NCBI GenBank assembly: GCA_031308135.1
Contig: JAHLJT010009436.1
Location: 155,580,750 to 155,644,749, forward strand
Direction of reading: 5' to 3'
Length of the DNA stretch: 64,000 bases
Origin: Acheta domesticus
Taxonomy: Eukaryota; Arthropoda; Insecta; Orthoptera; Gryllidae
The position numbers were made by a program, and so were the translations under genes. Under the pieces are notes generated by a model, which saw nothing but the letters and a program-made list of their open reading frames with translations, was not told the DNA's origin and did no database searches. Position 1 is the stretch's first letter. Each line of letters begins with the position of its first letter. Shown piece after piece: positions 47,196-59,600 of this stretch.

Positions 47196-47660
47196 TCATG
47201 CCTGAACCTACCGGAATTTCTCTCCTCTGCCCCTCTGACGTAGCCGCCTGCCCTGTCCCCTTGCGTTCGTGCCTGGGCGCCGCATCCATCGCGATTTCCG
47301 CCCGTCTCCTCCGGGCGCATCTACCCCTACCCCGCCGCGCTTCCCCGCTGCTTCCTGCAGCGCGCCGGTTATTAACCCCCACTGGCTGGCTGCTTCACTT
47401 CGTAACTCAATTTGCCCGCGCAGAGATCCTCCCGCGTCATTTCCATAACGCGCTCTGAGTTCACAAGTCATTGAATATGAAAAATGTATCGCGAGGGCGC
47501 GCCGAGGCGCAGCGAAGAACTTCGCCCCCACCCTCGCCACTCCTCGCCCTCCCTCGCCCCTCTCCGCCCCCGTGCACCATCGCCTCCGGCCCTGGCCCCA
47601 ATGCCAACCCCGCAGCACCTCCGTTTGCAAGCTCGCCTACGCCATTCTATCACGCTTCTC
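47196..47660. other. CpG-rich island 24 with GGTTATTAACC palindrome
   Basis: GC-rich block with GGTTATTAACC (47367-47377) inside. It is followed by C-rich sequence without a recognisable exon. Confidence 0.5.
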
Positions 47661-48542
47661 TTTTTCCGTATCATCCTCCAAAGCGGACTCGGCATCACCA
47701 CCACCTATTCCAGTGTTGTCAAGGTCGATGCCACGAGCGGGCGTCCGTGGCACGAGTTCCACGACGAAATCGCTCCTCTACTTAATTCATCACCCCGCCA
47801 CCAGAGACAACGCCATCACTATTTCCCGATGCAAGTTGCGCAGAGAAGCTCGTGGCATGGCACGGTGCCGCGAGGCGTGCCACTGCCACCAGTAGGAGAC
47901 CTTGACGCCACTGACCTCTTCTCTTGCTATACCATTGACTGATATCTTGCTTATGTTTTGTTGCTTCAGCGCGGGACAAACATTGCCTTTTCTTATCGCC
48001 ATTTATCTTTATCAGTATCTGCGTTCTTCGTTTTCAAGTCTTCCTTTGCCACCGCCGCTCTTTCGTTGTGATAATCCACGTGGTCCAACACATAGCATCC
48101 TCTTTTACCTGCCCTCCAGGTGAGATCCGGCACCGATTCAGAGTTTCCATCTTCGTAAGATCTCATCCATTCCATTCAGCACTCCCATGCCGTTCAAATT
48201 GTATCACCTCACTTCGTCTATTTCCTGTTGGTTTATACACACAAGCACCCCTCAATTTTATTGTTTCTTTAGGCTCTATCCCTGCCCTTGCCTCTATCTC
48301 AAGCTCCTCAGTCGTCGAAACTACAGTGCTGTTCTATATTTAGATATACTTCTCTCTCGTCTAGCCCTTTTCTTTCTCGGCTTACGCTCCGGCAGTTGCT
48401 TTACTTTGCAGCTTCATTTGTGTCTCCTACTTCGCCTCCTGACTGTCTCCCCATTTGCCTGGCCAGTTGCCTCATTTGCCACTTTGCTTGCGTTGTCGCT
48501 TGCGTCAACACTTCATAGTGGCGAGGCAAGGTCGCTTCCGTC

Positions 48543-48668
48543 GTCACTTGCCTCGCCAGTTCGCCCGTCACTTATCCCGAAACTCTCTTCGTCACTTTCC
48601 TCGTCACTTGCCTAGTCACTTGCCTAGTCACATGCCTCGTCACTTGCCTCGTCGCTTGCCTTACTTCC
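48543..48668. repeat. Degenerate 12-bp tandem repeat (TCACTTGCCTCG)
   Basis: About ten imperfect units, best between 48591 and 48660, alternating TCACTTGCCTAG and TCACTTGCCTCG. Confidence 0.85.
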
Positions 48669-48860
48669 ATTCGTCCACGTGACCTCTCTTCGTGTTCTGG
48701 CGACCCATGCAGGATGGTCCAATCTCGCCAAAGATCCCGTCTTTGCTTCCGTCATAATACTATAACTGGCATTTGCGTCCGTATCCTCTCTCGCGGCTTA
48801 TTACAACGACCATGTAGGGATATATCAGGAGCATAGTCCCTTCGTAAATGCTCTGTTAGA

Positions 48861-48945
48861 CCAGGTGGCTGAGGAGATTAGAGCGTGTAGCAGCTCCTCG
48901 TGTTGGGACGATTCGCTCGATCCAATCCTATTGGTGTGAACATTG
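48861..48945 (+). repeat. Possible tRNA-derived SINE head
   Basis: TGGCTGAGGAGATTAGAGCG (48866-48885) resembles a Pol III A box. GATTCGCTCGATCC (48910-48923) is a poor B box at about tRNA spacing. A terminator, a cloverleaf and a second copy were not found. Weak call. Confidence 0.25.
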
Positions 48946-51229
48946 GTTTGCCGTACACCATGTCACCTGTCGAAATAGTCTCGAATAGAATTGACTTCTA
49001 TATCGGGGGACTTTCACGATAGTCTAATGCGAAGGACTAAATCAGTAAAGTGAAATATATTACGAAACAAACACAAGAGTATACATTATTCTCTGTAAGA
49101 ACATTTCTCTTGGGGAAAACAGGGTATGTCATGTTAAATTCAGGTGTACTTCCTTGAAATTCACCATTCATCTCTAAACGTTTTTGATGTTTTTCAGTTC
49201 AGTTTCAGTAACGTGCTTCCGAATTACGTTCATCTCCATATCTCTCTTTAGTGAATCATTTTTAATGTCTAATCATCTCTCTTAACACACATACACATAT
49301 ATACACAACTAATATTACTTCTTAAACAATGTTGTTAATGAATTTCTAAAATAATTTAACTAGTCCTATAGTTACTACTGATGGCTTGCAATAGCAAAAA
49401 TGCTGCTTAAAAATGCACACAAAATGGTTTTCCTAAAAGTTGCGAACACACTGCTGAACAAAAAATAAAATAATCTTGTGTGACATTTTAATAAGTTTAA
49501 TATTTTTAAACGTTTTAACGAATTCTGCAATAACGTAGTGCAGAATTTATCAAGTCCACCAGATCCTTACATTTCAAATATATAAAAAAATGTTGTTCAG
49601 AAGCCTTTTCTATGATCAGAAAATACGAGTATTTAATTGCGGCTGGCCACTTCCTTGGATCGCATCACACCAGTTGTGACGTAAGCAGTGATGCACTGGT
49701 AGGGAAATTCTGTCGGTTCGTCAAATATGAGAATGGGAGAATAACACAATTAAATATTTATTTTTTTAGTAAAATTCGAAACTCATTGTTTTTGGATTTT
49801 AATCGCGTTCCTGTGCATCAAACGAAATACCTCTCACATGTTCGGAGGCTGCGCAGTTTTCTTTCAATTTCGGCGCGTTTGGGAACTTAATAATGTAGAT
49901 TAGTATTGTAATTACAATGTGCTTATTTACAACTATAAAGGATACTTCCATTTGTTCCGCACATGTTTGAGTCTTTTTCTATATTTTTCTCTGTTCTTCT
50001 TTGAAATGAAACTTGCAATACAAATATTGAGACTTCGATTCTAGATGCGACTTCATTTCTTTCATTCGTATATTTTACCTGTCCATACTATTGGTCTGCC
50101 TCCCTTTGAATACTTTTGCTACTTCCTCTGTTGCAATTGTAACAAGCCCCATCTTTGACTCGCTCGTCTTTTATCTGAGCCTCTCACGCCCATCCCCTCC
50201 ACCGCCTAGTCTTCACCACCAACCTCCACCTCCGGCCCTACGCGCTCTGCCAAGCCCCAGTTCTGCGAAGGGGTAATATAACCGGGAGACCGTGCCAACA
50301 TCAGAGACCCGCATACGATCACCGGAATTTCTTCTATTGCTTTCTCGAATGCCTTTGTACATGCCACCTACTTACGGGCATCTCCCACGTCTGTTTTTTC
50401 TTCCTTTCGATTTCGCCACTGCAGAGGAAGTTCCACTAAGAAGCGTTGCCAACGTTATCACATATTTTGTGTTACACGTTCATGGCGCCATAAAAGAGCA
50501 TTTTCTATTCAGATCAGGATCATAAATTTCTCGTATTTGGAACGAGTGGGAGAGAATTGCAATACCGTGGCGATGCAGAATTCTCCGTAGTGACGAGCAC
50601 AGTGCTATTTATTGTAATACTTAGCCAAGAAATCCGTTCACATTTTCATTGTTTGGATTGTTTTAGAGGCAATATTACCAAGAATAATTGTGTGTTAGTA
50701 TACATCGCCAGATTCTCATATTGAAAAAAAATCAGGAGATTTTTTAGGTAGACGTATAAAAAATAAGTGTATTTATAAAACGTTTACTGTAGACACATTG
50801 ATGTTAGTCAATATATCAGTAATGTCCGGTCCGTTTATACAGGTGTCTCAGAATAAAAGTTACAATCTCCGAGGGCGATCACTTTTTATCGGTGAACATG
50901 GTGGGGGGAAATTTCACATAGCGGAGTTGTAGCAATTGATACTATGGTGTTTACCCCTGAATTTTAGACAGCCCACATGCGCAGAAATGTGTGGAAGGTA
51001 CACGAAATCCCCTTGATTTCGCCAGACGTGACCTGCTGAACTTCAGTGCTTAAGTCGCCTGAAAACCAGGAGCAATTGTCACACGTATAGGTAGGAGTAC
51101 ATATAAATCAGTTGTATGAAATTTTCTTGTTATGTATGTTCAGAAACCCCTTTTCGACAAAAGTCAGCCCCTTTTCACACTTGTTATACTATTCTGTCCG
51201 CATCACCCGTCGATGAAAGCAGATACAGT

Positions 51230-51660
51230 GATTCCACAGGGCGCGTCCCTTTAATGCGTTTAAAGCGGCTTCTTCCGCTCGGCCTTCGCGACGTCGTGTC
51301 CTCCGTGTTACCTGTCGCTCCTAATTATGCGTAATGCAGCGGCGTCGCAGCGCGGTCGCAGGCGCGGCGCCAGTGCCGGGCGATGCCGGGCGACCCTAGA
51401 CGTGGCGGGGGGGGAAGGGCGGGACGGGGCAGGGCGGGACGGGGCAGGGCGGGACGGGGCGGGGTGGGGTGAGGCGGGGCGAGGTCGGAAGCGGGGAGGC
51501 CTGCGGCTCCGCGGCACCGGCGGCGTCCGCGCCTGCTCTTAGGGCGCCGTGTAAACGACTCTGTACCCGCCGCCGTCCTTTATCAGGACGCCTCGCCGAG
51601 CCGCGCCGCGCCGCGCCGGCGCGCCGACCGGGCCCACAATTAATATCGTCCTCGCGTTAA
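51230..51660. other. CpG-rich island 25 with clustered TAAT words and G-rich tract
   Basis: TTTAATGCGTTTAAAG (51249-51264), CTAATTATGCGTAATGC (51321-51337), CAATTAATATCG (51638-51649) and GTTAATGAG (51656-51664) sit in CpG-dense DNA. The middle (51405-51480) is a G-tract array. Best candidate in the window for a homeodomain-bound regulatory island. No exon. Confidence 0.55.
51405..51480 (+). repeat. 15-bp G-rich tandem repeat, potential G-quadruplex
   Basis: Units of GGGACGGGGCAGGGC from 51421 and flanking G runs give more than eight runs of three or more G on the plus strand with short loops, fitting the G-quadruplex pattern. Confidence 0.85.
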
Positions 51661-52310
51661 TGAGCTGAATCCTCGCGAGGAAGCGGATGGAGGGTGAGAA
51701 GGAGGAGGAAGGAGATTGAGTGGGTGGGTGAGGGGTGGGAAGAGGATTGCGAAGGCGGTTGTTAGTGAGGCGGGTATCACCGTTTTCCTCTCCTCCGACC
51801 TTCTCCGTCCTTATGATCCTTTCTATCCTCGCGAACCCTCTGTTTGCTACACCCTTTCTCCTCTCACTTCCTTTGCTGTCCTCAGCATCCTGGCGTCCAC
51901 CGTCTCCCTCGCTGACGAAATCCTCCTGGTGCCACCGTCCGCCTGTCCTGCAGCTCCACCGTTGCCTCGTTCGCCGGAGTCCCAGCCACCGCCACCGCCT
52001 CCGTTGCCGTCCCCGGGGCGCGTTCGCCCAGGTGGCGCCACTGGCGCCGGTATTTATCGCTCGTTTTAATTCGCCCGAGTCGCGAGCCGCGCGCATTAGG
52101 GTAATGGCCTGCGCTGCTCTCGCCGCCTCGGGCGCCTGCCGCCCCCGGCTGGCCTCCGCCCACGGCTCACGGCCCCGCCCCACCGCCCCGTCACGGCCAC
52201 GCTGCGTCCCCGACCGGCCCTTGTCTGCCTCCCGCGCCTCGCCCCGCTCCGCCCGCACCCACTTGCCCCGCTCCTCCTCCGGCGCTGGGGCTGCTGTCGT
52301 CGGCCCTCGT
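51661..52310. other. CpG-rich island 26
   Basis: GC-rich, mainly 51890-52310, with TTTTAATTCG (52064-52073) and GCATTAGGGTAATGGCC (52093-52109). Long frames on both strands are low complexity. Confidence 0.5.
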
Positions 52311-52585
52311 CCTAACTACGCTGGCGGATCCAGCGGGGTGCCAAGGGGGCCATACTTCCCACCATAAAGCCCTTGAATTTTCGTTTACCTTTCTTTACCT
52401 TCCAAAATTCATTTAAATATTTATTTATTTTTGAAGTATGTAATTATTTAAACAATAATGCTGTATAGTATTAAATCTATAGAAAATAAAGAATATACAA
52501 TATAATAACAAATGGGTTTATTATGTAACAAAAATCTGCGATGCCCCCCCCCCAATGATCGGCTGGATCCGCCCCTGCCTAGCTA
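52311..52585. mobile_element. hAT-like MITE with 8-bp target site duplications
   Basis: The element body spans 52319-52577 (259 bp). The left end CGCTGGCGGATCCAG and the inverted right end CAGGGGCGGATCCAG match at 12 of 15 bases, and the ends then share G-rich tracts followed by GCCAT/GCAT. Flanks CCTAACTA (52311-52318) and CCTAGCTA (52578-52585) match at 7 of 8 bases, as expected for the 8-bp duplication of the hAT superfamily. The interior is AT-rich and non-coding, so movement would depend on a transposase supplied elsewhere. Confidence 0.85.
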
Positions 52586-52975
52586 TCTACTTCGTTTCTC
52601 AATCACCCATTTCGTTTCTCTCTCATCCATTTCTAGAGATCTTTCAATTCTATTTTCAGTTCGCAACTCTTTCGTTATTTCGTTATTTTCCTCTTTTCTC
52701 CGATAATGCCGATTTTTGTTTCACATTCTTATACCTTTCGCGTAGACTGTCATATTCGATATCTCTTCTTCACCTTCATTCCACTCTTCGTCCAATTCAT
52801 TGGGGACGCTATTCACATTATTCTCCCATTTTTCGTGCAACATTTATTATGTTTTCGAATATCGTGTACATTCTCAGTTTGGCGATATTTTGGTAATATC
52901 GATCATATTTTAGTTTAGTATTCGCATTCTCCCTAAATACCGCTACATTTGTCTCTCTTCAATTGCGTCCTACAT
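52586..52975. other. AT-rich intergenic DNA
   Basis: Nothing recognised. Confidence 0.5.
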
Positions 52976-53240
52976 CTCGATTTCGTCACGTAGCCTGCTC
53001 CGGCTCCGTATCTCTGTCCTGCAGCTCTCTCTCTCGCGCGCTCCTGCGTCCACGGCCGTCTCCGCCGCCTCTATACCGCGTGTGCGTCTGAAACGCCCCT
53101 GGTGTCGGAAGAGCGCCCCGCCGCTCCCACCACCGTGGCTGCTGCTTCCCTCGGGACGGCGCGCGCACAAGGGGAGCCGCCGCCGCCGCCCCAGACGAGA
53201 AGCCGGACGGTCCGGTCGCCAGCGCGGATAAACCCACTAG
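52976..53240. other. CpG-rich island 27
   Basis: GC-rich block whose minus-strand frames (66-83 residues) are Arg/Gly/Ala-rich and lack domains. Confidence 0.45.
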
Positions 53241-56200
53241 TTGGTCAGATAGATGCGTTTATTGAGTTGTAAATGGCCCGCCGTTGCGTAGCGCCAACTT
53301 TGTTACGCCCAGCACTTTATCTTGCGTAATGTATTTCTCCTGGCTAACGTCCGCTCGCTTTACTCTTCGCGTAATATTTTCCTGCTATTGCGCCTGTAAT
53401 CCGGTTTTACTGCTCAAGCAGTTGGTAGTGCTGATGAAACTGCTTTCTGCTTGGAAACTAGATCCACCTATTTATTATTCCCTGTACCGTTTCGAAGGAT
53501 ATAACGAGGAAGGAAACAAAAATTGATTTTCTCTCTTCCTGTTTTAGCATGTTGACAAACTATTGGTTCTATTTCATTATATTTATCCCCTTATGTGAAT
53601 GAGATGCAGGGTTGACAATTGTTATTCGGATTCACAAAGTTTATTCAAACCTCAAATAGTTATTAGGTGCACTTTCTATTATTCTTGGCAACACTTGGAT
53701 TGTGATATTGGCTCAGATGTAGCGCTACGTACTGGTAGAAGACATTGTTTTTTCCCCTTTTTCTGCGTCGTAAATTGATTACTCAGTAATATATTTGAAG
53801 AACGCTGCGATTACGAATTCGTTCATTTAATCAACAACAAAAAACTAGTGGTCTTAAAACTACATACTTTCTCACATTATTTGTAATTTTGCAATTTATC
53901 AAAATTCGAGAGTTCTTCGGAGAGGAGACTTCAAGCGCTCATTTCTCTATTTGAGGAAAAAAATTAAGAAGATGGAACCGTTTTCGTGATTTTTTTTTAA
54001 AAATTTGCCTTAATTTCAAGCAAAAATTACGCGAAACATTTCGTTTTGTAAGAAAATTGGGCATGATCTTATTTAAACATATATTGTTTTAGAACAGATA
54101 TCAATATTGTTTTGCACTCTTAATTTTTCGAAATTATTGAAAATACAGTTCACAAAAAATGTGATCTGATCCATTTTTATAAGAAAACTTTTCTGTATTC
54201 GAGAGAAAAATGTAAGAAAACTGCGAGTTTTTTTTAAATAATAAATTGTTGAGAAATTACCTATATGTCGGTCAAAATTACTCGAAAACTACTTACATTT
54301 TCAATTCCATTTTTCAGTACTGTAGTTATGGAACACGCTGAAAAAAATTTACATTTTTTGAATTTTCGAAAATTTAGTGAGTGCAACGAAACTGAGGTTT
54401 GCGCTAGCTTTTTAAACGTTCTTTGCCGTATCCGAGGAAAAGTTTTAACAAACAAAATTTGGAGATATTTTTGAGAAAATTGTGACAATGATTTTTAAAG
54501 TTTCATTTGAAGTAGTCCCGAAAAGTTAAAATATCCGTGTCAAACTCGTAAAGCTTCGACCACACGAATAGTCAGACGGATGGACATAGGTTTTGCTTTC
54601 AACCAATTTATCGGTATCAAAGATACACAAAACACGAATTGTGCCAACACGATGTGTTAAAGGAAGTAATTTATTGCATATAGAAACAAGATGTATCGAA
54701 TTTTTCGATACCACAACCCGATATTACGCGTTTTTCTGTTGAAAATGCGCAGTTTTTGCTGCAGCAATACAATATTCTGTTTATTCTCCGTAAGTAGTAT
54801 ATGAGAAAATAAAATGGGACAGTAGAATGACCAACGTCATCTCTAAAATCCACGAACCTTTGCTAAACCAGAACAGGGTTAAAGTTATTTTGTATATTTA
54901 CTAAAAGTGACTATTTTCATACTCGTTAAATTACGAATACGATACATTCAACAAAATTTATTTTGTCAACCCATGTTTGAAGTAAACAAATCTTGCAACG
55001 AATTGAATAGTAGAAGAACGCGCAAAATAAAATATGATGTGAATAAATATACACCTCTCTCTATTTTAATATCTCATCTTCTGACACAGGGCCCCTCAAT
55101 TTTTTTCGTTGGAAAATAATATCGGTAATGGAAAGCGACATATGGTCCATTCACCATTCCTATTGCAAACATTTAAAATTATGCGAAAATACATCACGAT
55201 TGCTACATGAAAAAAAGTACGTTTATTGCGGCGGGAAGCGTCGCGTAAAAAGTCTGCGATGAATTCGGAATGTCAAGTGATTATTCTTTTACGTTTGGTG
55301 GTGGCGCCGTTGGTAATTCCGTGCGTTTCAGTGCACAATTAACGTGAGTAGTGCGCCCAGAGCAGAATGCGTGGCATGGCTCACGGCGCGGAACGCGTCA
55401 TGGGAGGAATTCTGCGCGCAATTTCATTTCCCTCTGGAAAGACTTGTGTCTGCGTGCAATGATGTCGAGAGCACACATATCCGCTGCAACTCATATTCAT
55501 TAGTCTGGTCAATGGTCGGTCAATGGAGCCGGTTTCATGTCTCAATTTGGAATATTCCGAAATGCGAAGTGGGCTTTACTTTGGAGACCATGCTGTTTTG
55601 ATTTGCACTCTCGGTAAACTCGTATTGGTATTTGGCAGAATGTAATTAGCAACAAATACTGAAGATTACACGTAGTTAATTAGACTTCTAGTATTTGTTT
55701 GGAAAATACTGTTTTTATTTAAATATTTAAAAAATAAAAGGAATTCTTGTTTTGAATATTCGTTTTTTGGTAGAAAGATTAAGAATATTTTGAAAATGAT
55801 AAAGCTGTAACAAGTGAAACCAATATTTCAATTACTCAAATATGTTTCTCAGTTGATAAAGAAAAGCAAACATTTTCGATTTTTATTCCGAGATACACCT
55901 ACTATAAATAAAATTTTTACTATTTCAAATTATGGAAATCTTTTTTGTGTGAAATGGGTGCATAAGTATTGAATGTAATAATTGGGACATTATGGTCCAG
56001 AATTATTGTTCTCAAATGGAATTACCTTACGACCTTTCATACATGAAAGTTTATGCCATCACATTTCATTCCTCCTTCCATTTCCATCTCTTTTAGTATA
56101 TCCCTTTACACCCTATCATATTCCATTCCTTCACGATATCATACTTCGTATCATATCCATGCATTTTCTACCATTCCATCGCCATTGTCTCAAGACATAT

Positions 56201-56399
56201 GCTACGCCACAGACGATTGGTGCTCTGTCAACTGTGTCGGTAAATTTTAAGGGAAAGCACAGACGACAAGTTGGCAGCGTAAGGCAAGTGTCACACAAAC
56301 CTTGCGGTGACGTGTGTCATAGATTGGCACTAAATCTTATGCGGAAAAGCGCTCATGTGCTATTTCGCGTAAGATGTAGGGTTATTCTACGATGAGCGT
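53241..56399. other. AT-rich intergenic DNA
   Basis: TAAT/TTTAT-rich words with some CpG occur at 53280-53400 and 55205-55330 (for example TTTATTGCGGCGGG near 55218). No gene is recognised. Confidence 0.5.
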
Positions 56400-56600
56400 T
56401 ACTTAACGCGCGTCAACGCAACGTTCGTGTATAGGGTCCCTAAAACTGGCGTAGAGGTGGCGGCGGCGCACGGCGAGCTTCATACGGTCTCTCAGTCCGG
56501 GTCGCTATCTTAGGGTCATGAGAACAATGCGACCCACAGCCGCCACCGTTGTCTCCGCCTTGGGATGAACTTCGGGGTCGCGCGACCTCCAAGAAACTAT
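56400..56600. other. Short GC-rich island 28
   Basis: GGCGGCGGCGCACGG-type sequence. No exon. Confidence 0.4.
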
Positions 56601-59600
56601 GATGTTCTGGCGTCAGCACGATGTGTCCTGACGATCAAGTAGTTTCTTTTTCTTTCTATGTAGAGAAATTACATGTATTTTACTTTTGTATGTTCTGTAC
56701 CCTTTGGTATTTTGGTTTCTGTTTGGTGCAAATGACGTTCCAGTTAATTTTTCTCATTTGTCACCATCTTTTCAAATGCAAGAACTCTTGCGTAAACGCT
56801 ATTTCCCTTCTTTATTTATATTATTTTATTATTTATTAACATATTGATACGACTATTTGGTTTTGATGTATTTTATAGAAGGTATTCCTATATAGAAATA
56901 TTGTGATATTTTATCTCTCTCAGTAATACTGTGTAATTTAAGATTTCGTACATATTTTCCTGAGGTGATTTTAATTAAATCCCGAAAGAGTAGTTTTTAT
57001 TACTTCCATAATCAAAATTTTAACGAGATACATTTTAATTTCCTATTTTACTTTTGTGTAAACATGATTGTGCTGCAAGTGAAGATGTAATCTTCAGCAA
57101 AACTAGCGCCGAGAAGAACGAGCTCTTTCAGCCTGCATTGTGAAGCACCTGAAGCATAAACCTTCATCTCCAGTGTTGTCTAGGAAAAGATAGTCATCTC
57201 AGTTGAGCGCTCTTTTGAAGACAAACTTTATGCCACATAAAACTTCTTTCTTTTGTAAAACAAAATCTTACATTCTAGTCTAATTTGTTAAATTGCTTAA
57301 AGCATTTTAAGGTGTTTTTGTGTAGACATAACGGTTATTTGCCACGAAGCAAAAGGTCATTGTATGTAATAGATAATTCATATAGTTCAACAACTTCATG
57401 TTTAAAGTATGTAACAGTTGAAATAATTTGCATTTGTTGTATGTTAAACAAATCAGACAAGCAAATAATAACATTCATTTCTTTCTCAATAATTCTTTAA
57501 AATTTTGAATTTACTAATAGTGAATTATTTAATTAGTTGAAATTATTTTGGAATATACGTCAAGTAATCTGATTAGTTAGGTACAAAATTGTTATAAGAA
57601 CCACAAATATTAAAATTTAAGTTAAACCTAATATTCTTGATTGAATACAGTAATTTGATATCCGACGTTCTTCCCAAAATCTTATAGATTTTTATCAAAA
57701 AACAAACATTGAAAATTTAAAATTAAATTAAATTAATTTTTCATTAACTTTTGAAATATGTTTCTGAGAAAAATAGTGTAACTTGTCTACCATGTGGAAT
57801 GAATTTCGAAAAAGAAAGTAAAAGAAAAGCACAACTCTTTGCGTTGTGTTCATTCAAGCATGAGAAGCAGTTCTTTGTAGCTCGCAGTTTTCTTAATATG
57901 ACCTGGGGTAATTTTGTACTGCTCTAAACTAACGTTTGCTTTTCTCAAGACTCTCAAGTGCCTTTCTCGTAAAATGGCTAGTAATCGATACCTCCCTCTA
58001 GGAAAACCATATTACGCTGTGCGCTGTTACGAACGTGTTTATGGAAATTATAGCAATAATGGAAAGTTGTAAAAGCAGTTTTAACGAGCGCGTTGATAAG
58101 AAATTACTTCAATATCGTCTCTCAGGATAAACGAAAATGTCTTGAAGGTAGAACACCGAAATGCAATGTTTAGAGACTAGATTATTCAATTTGTTATAAT
58201 TCTGGAATTTGTTTTCTAAAGCTATTTAGTTTTTTTTAAAAAAAATCATTCAGAATTATATTCTGTAGCTTCTTTCGTCACGTATGGTAAATATTCTGAT
58301 TCTAATTTTTCTTCGATTTTCCAGATCATTGCAAAATTTGGACAAAGGTAAAATTACTTACATTTACTTCATGGATATTGCAAGACACTAATGAAAAGGG
58401 ATAATTAAGTTCTTTCTTTAAATGATGTGTAGTAAATTTAGAAAATAATGATAGTTTCAGAAGACGGTATTATTAGCATCACTCAGCCAATTCATAATGA
58501 GTCTGAATTCCAGTTACTAGAAGTTTCTTGTATTTAGAAGGAGGTGTGAGTGATTAGACAAATTAATCCAGGACAAAAATTAAATAAATCTCTTATTGTA
58601 TTACATAGTTCTAAATGCCCTGTGATAAATATTTCTCATACCGCTCTTCTACGTATGTGACAATCTCGATTGGATTCATCGTCCATTTTTGTTGGGCTGA
58701 TCGCTGATTGGTAATTTGTTTTGCATGTAGATACTTAATATATATTTCTTGTTTCGGTCACCGACCATCGCACAATTTATTTCTCCTTACTTTTGATACA
58801 TTCAACATAAAAAGTAAATGAACCTTCTTTCTTGCGGCCGTGTTTGCTCTTCTCTACTGTCTCTCTCCGTTTCCAATTCCCCATCTGTGTTGACCATTGA
58901 AACGTCCCTCTGCATTGGCATTGGTCACCAGATATTTCCCAGCCTTTGACAGGACACTTTTTGATGTTTGGCCTGCACGAAGTAGACTTTGGAGCTAGTG
59001 TGCGACGTTTCAGCCACCCCTTTTGGCCGAAAACACGGAATATTATTGTGGATTTATGGCGTGATTTCCTTAGCTAGCACAAAACAAAACGTGGTTACTC
59101 AGAATTGATTGTGGAATAAAATTGAAAATATACATATTAAAAATGAAGCTGTGTATCTGATGCTTAACTTTTTAGTAGGTGTGTTACAATTTCTTTTTAA
59201 TTTTGACTCATAAATTTTCCTTAGCGCTTACTACTTTTTTTAATTTAAGAGAGTTCTTTATGGACAACTTTTTGACCGTAAGTATATCTTCATTTTCAAT
59301 TTTTGGCCACGGACTCTATTTTTTTCACGCTTCTTTGTCAATGTTTGTCAATTTGCTTTGCCAATTTTTACTTCTTTCTCAAGGATGTCCTGTGGTGATA
59401 TGATGATATTCCACTAGGAAGGCATGTTGTTCGGATTTGTGATACAGGATTCGCCGGCATCTGCAGGGCCTGCCGAAATGCTTGGATGTCAGAATCAATA
59501 TTCCGAGCAATTTGTTTGTAATAGAGGTGGTGAATTGCAGAACACCCGTCAGGTGCAATTCGGTAGAGATGGTTCGAACGAATCGACGCGCTCTCGTTCG

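Larger units (their letters stand above)
47661..51229. other. Intergenic DNA, pyrimidine-rich then AT-rich
   Basis: Contains a degenerate 12-bp repeat (48543-48668), a weak tRNA-like SINE candidate (48861-48945) and a possible transposon end at 50838. No protein gene is recognised. Confidence 0.45.

Noticed and set aside
59573..59600. GGTTCGAA words as tRNA B boxes (here and near 20330)
   Set aside because: No A box at the right distance and no cloverleaf could be drawn.
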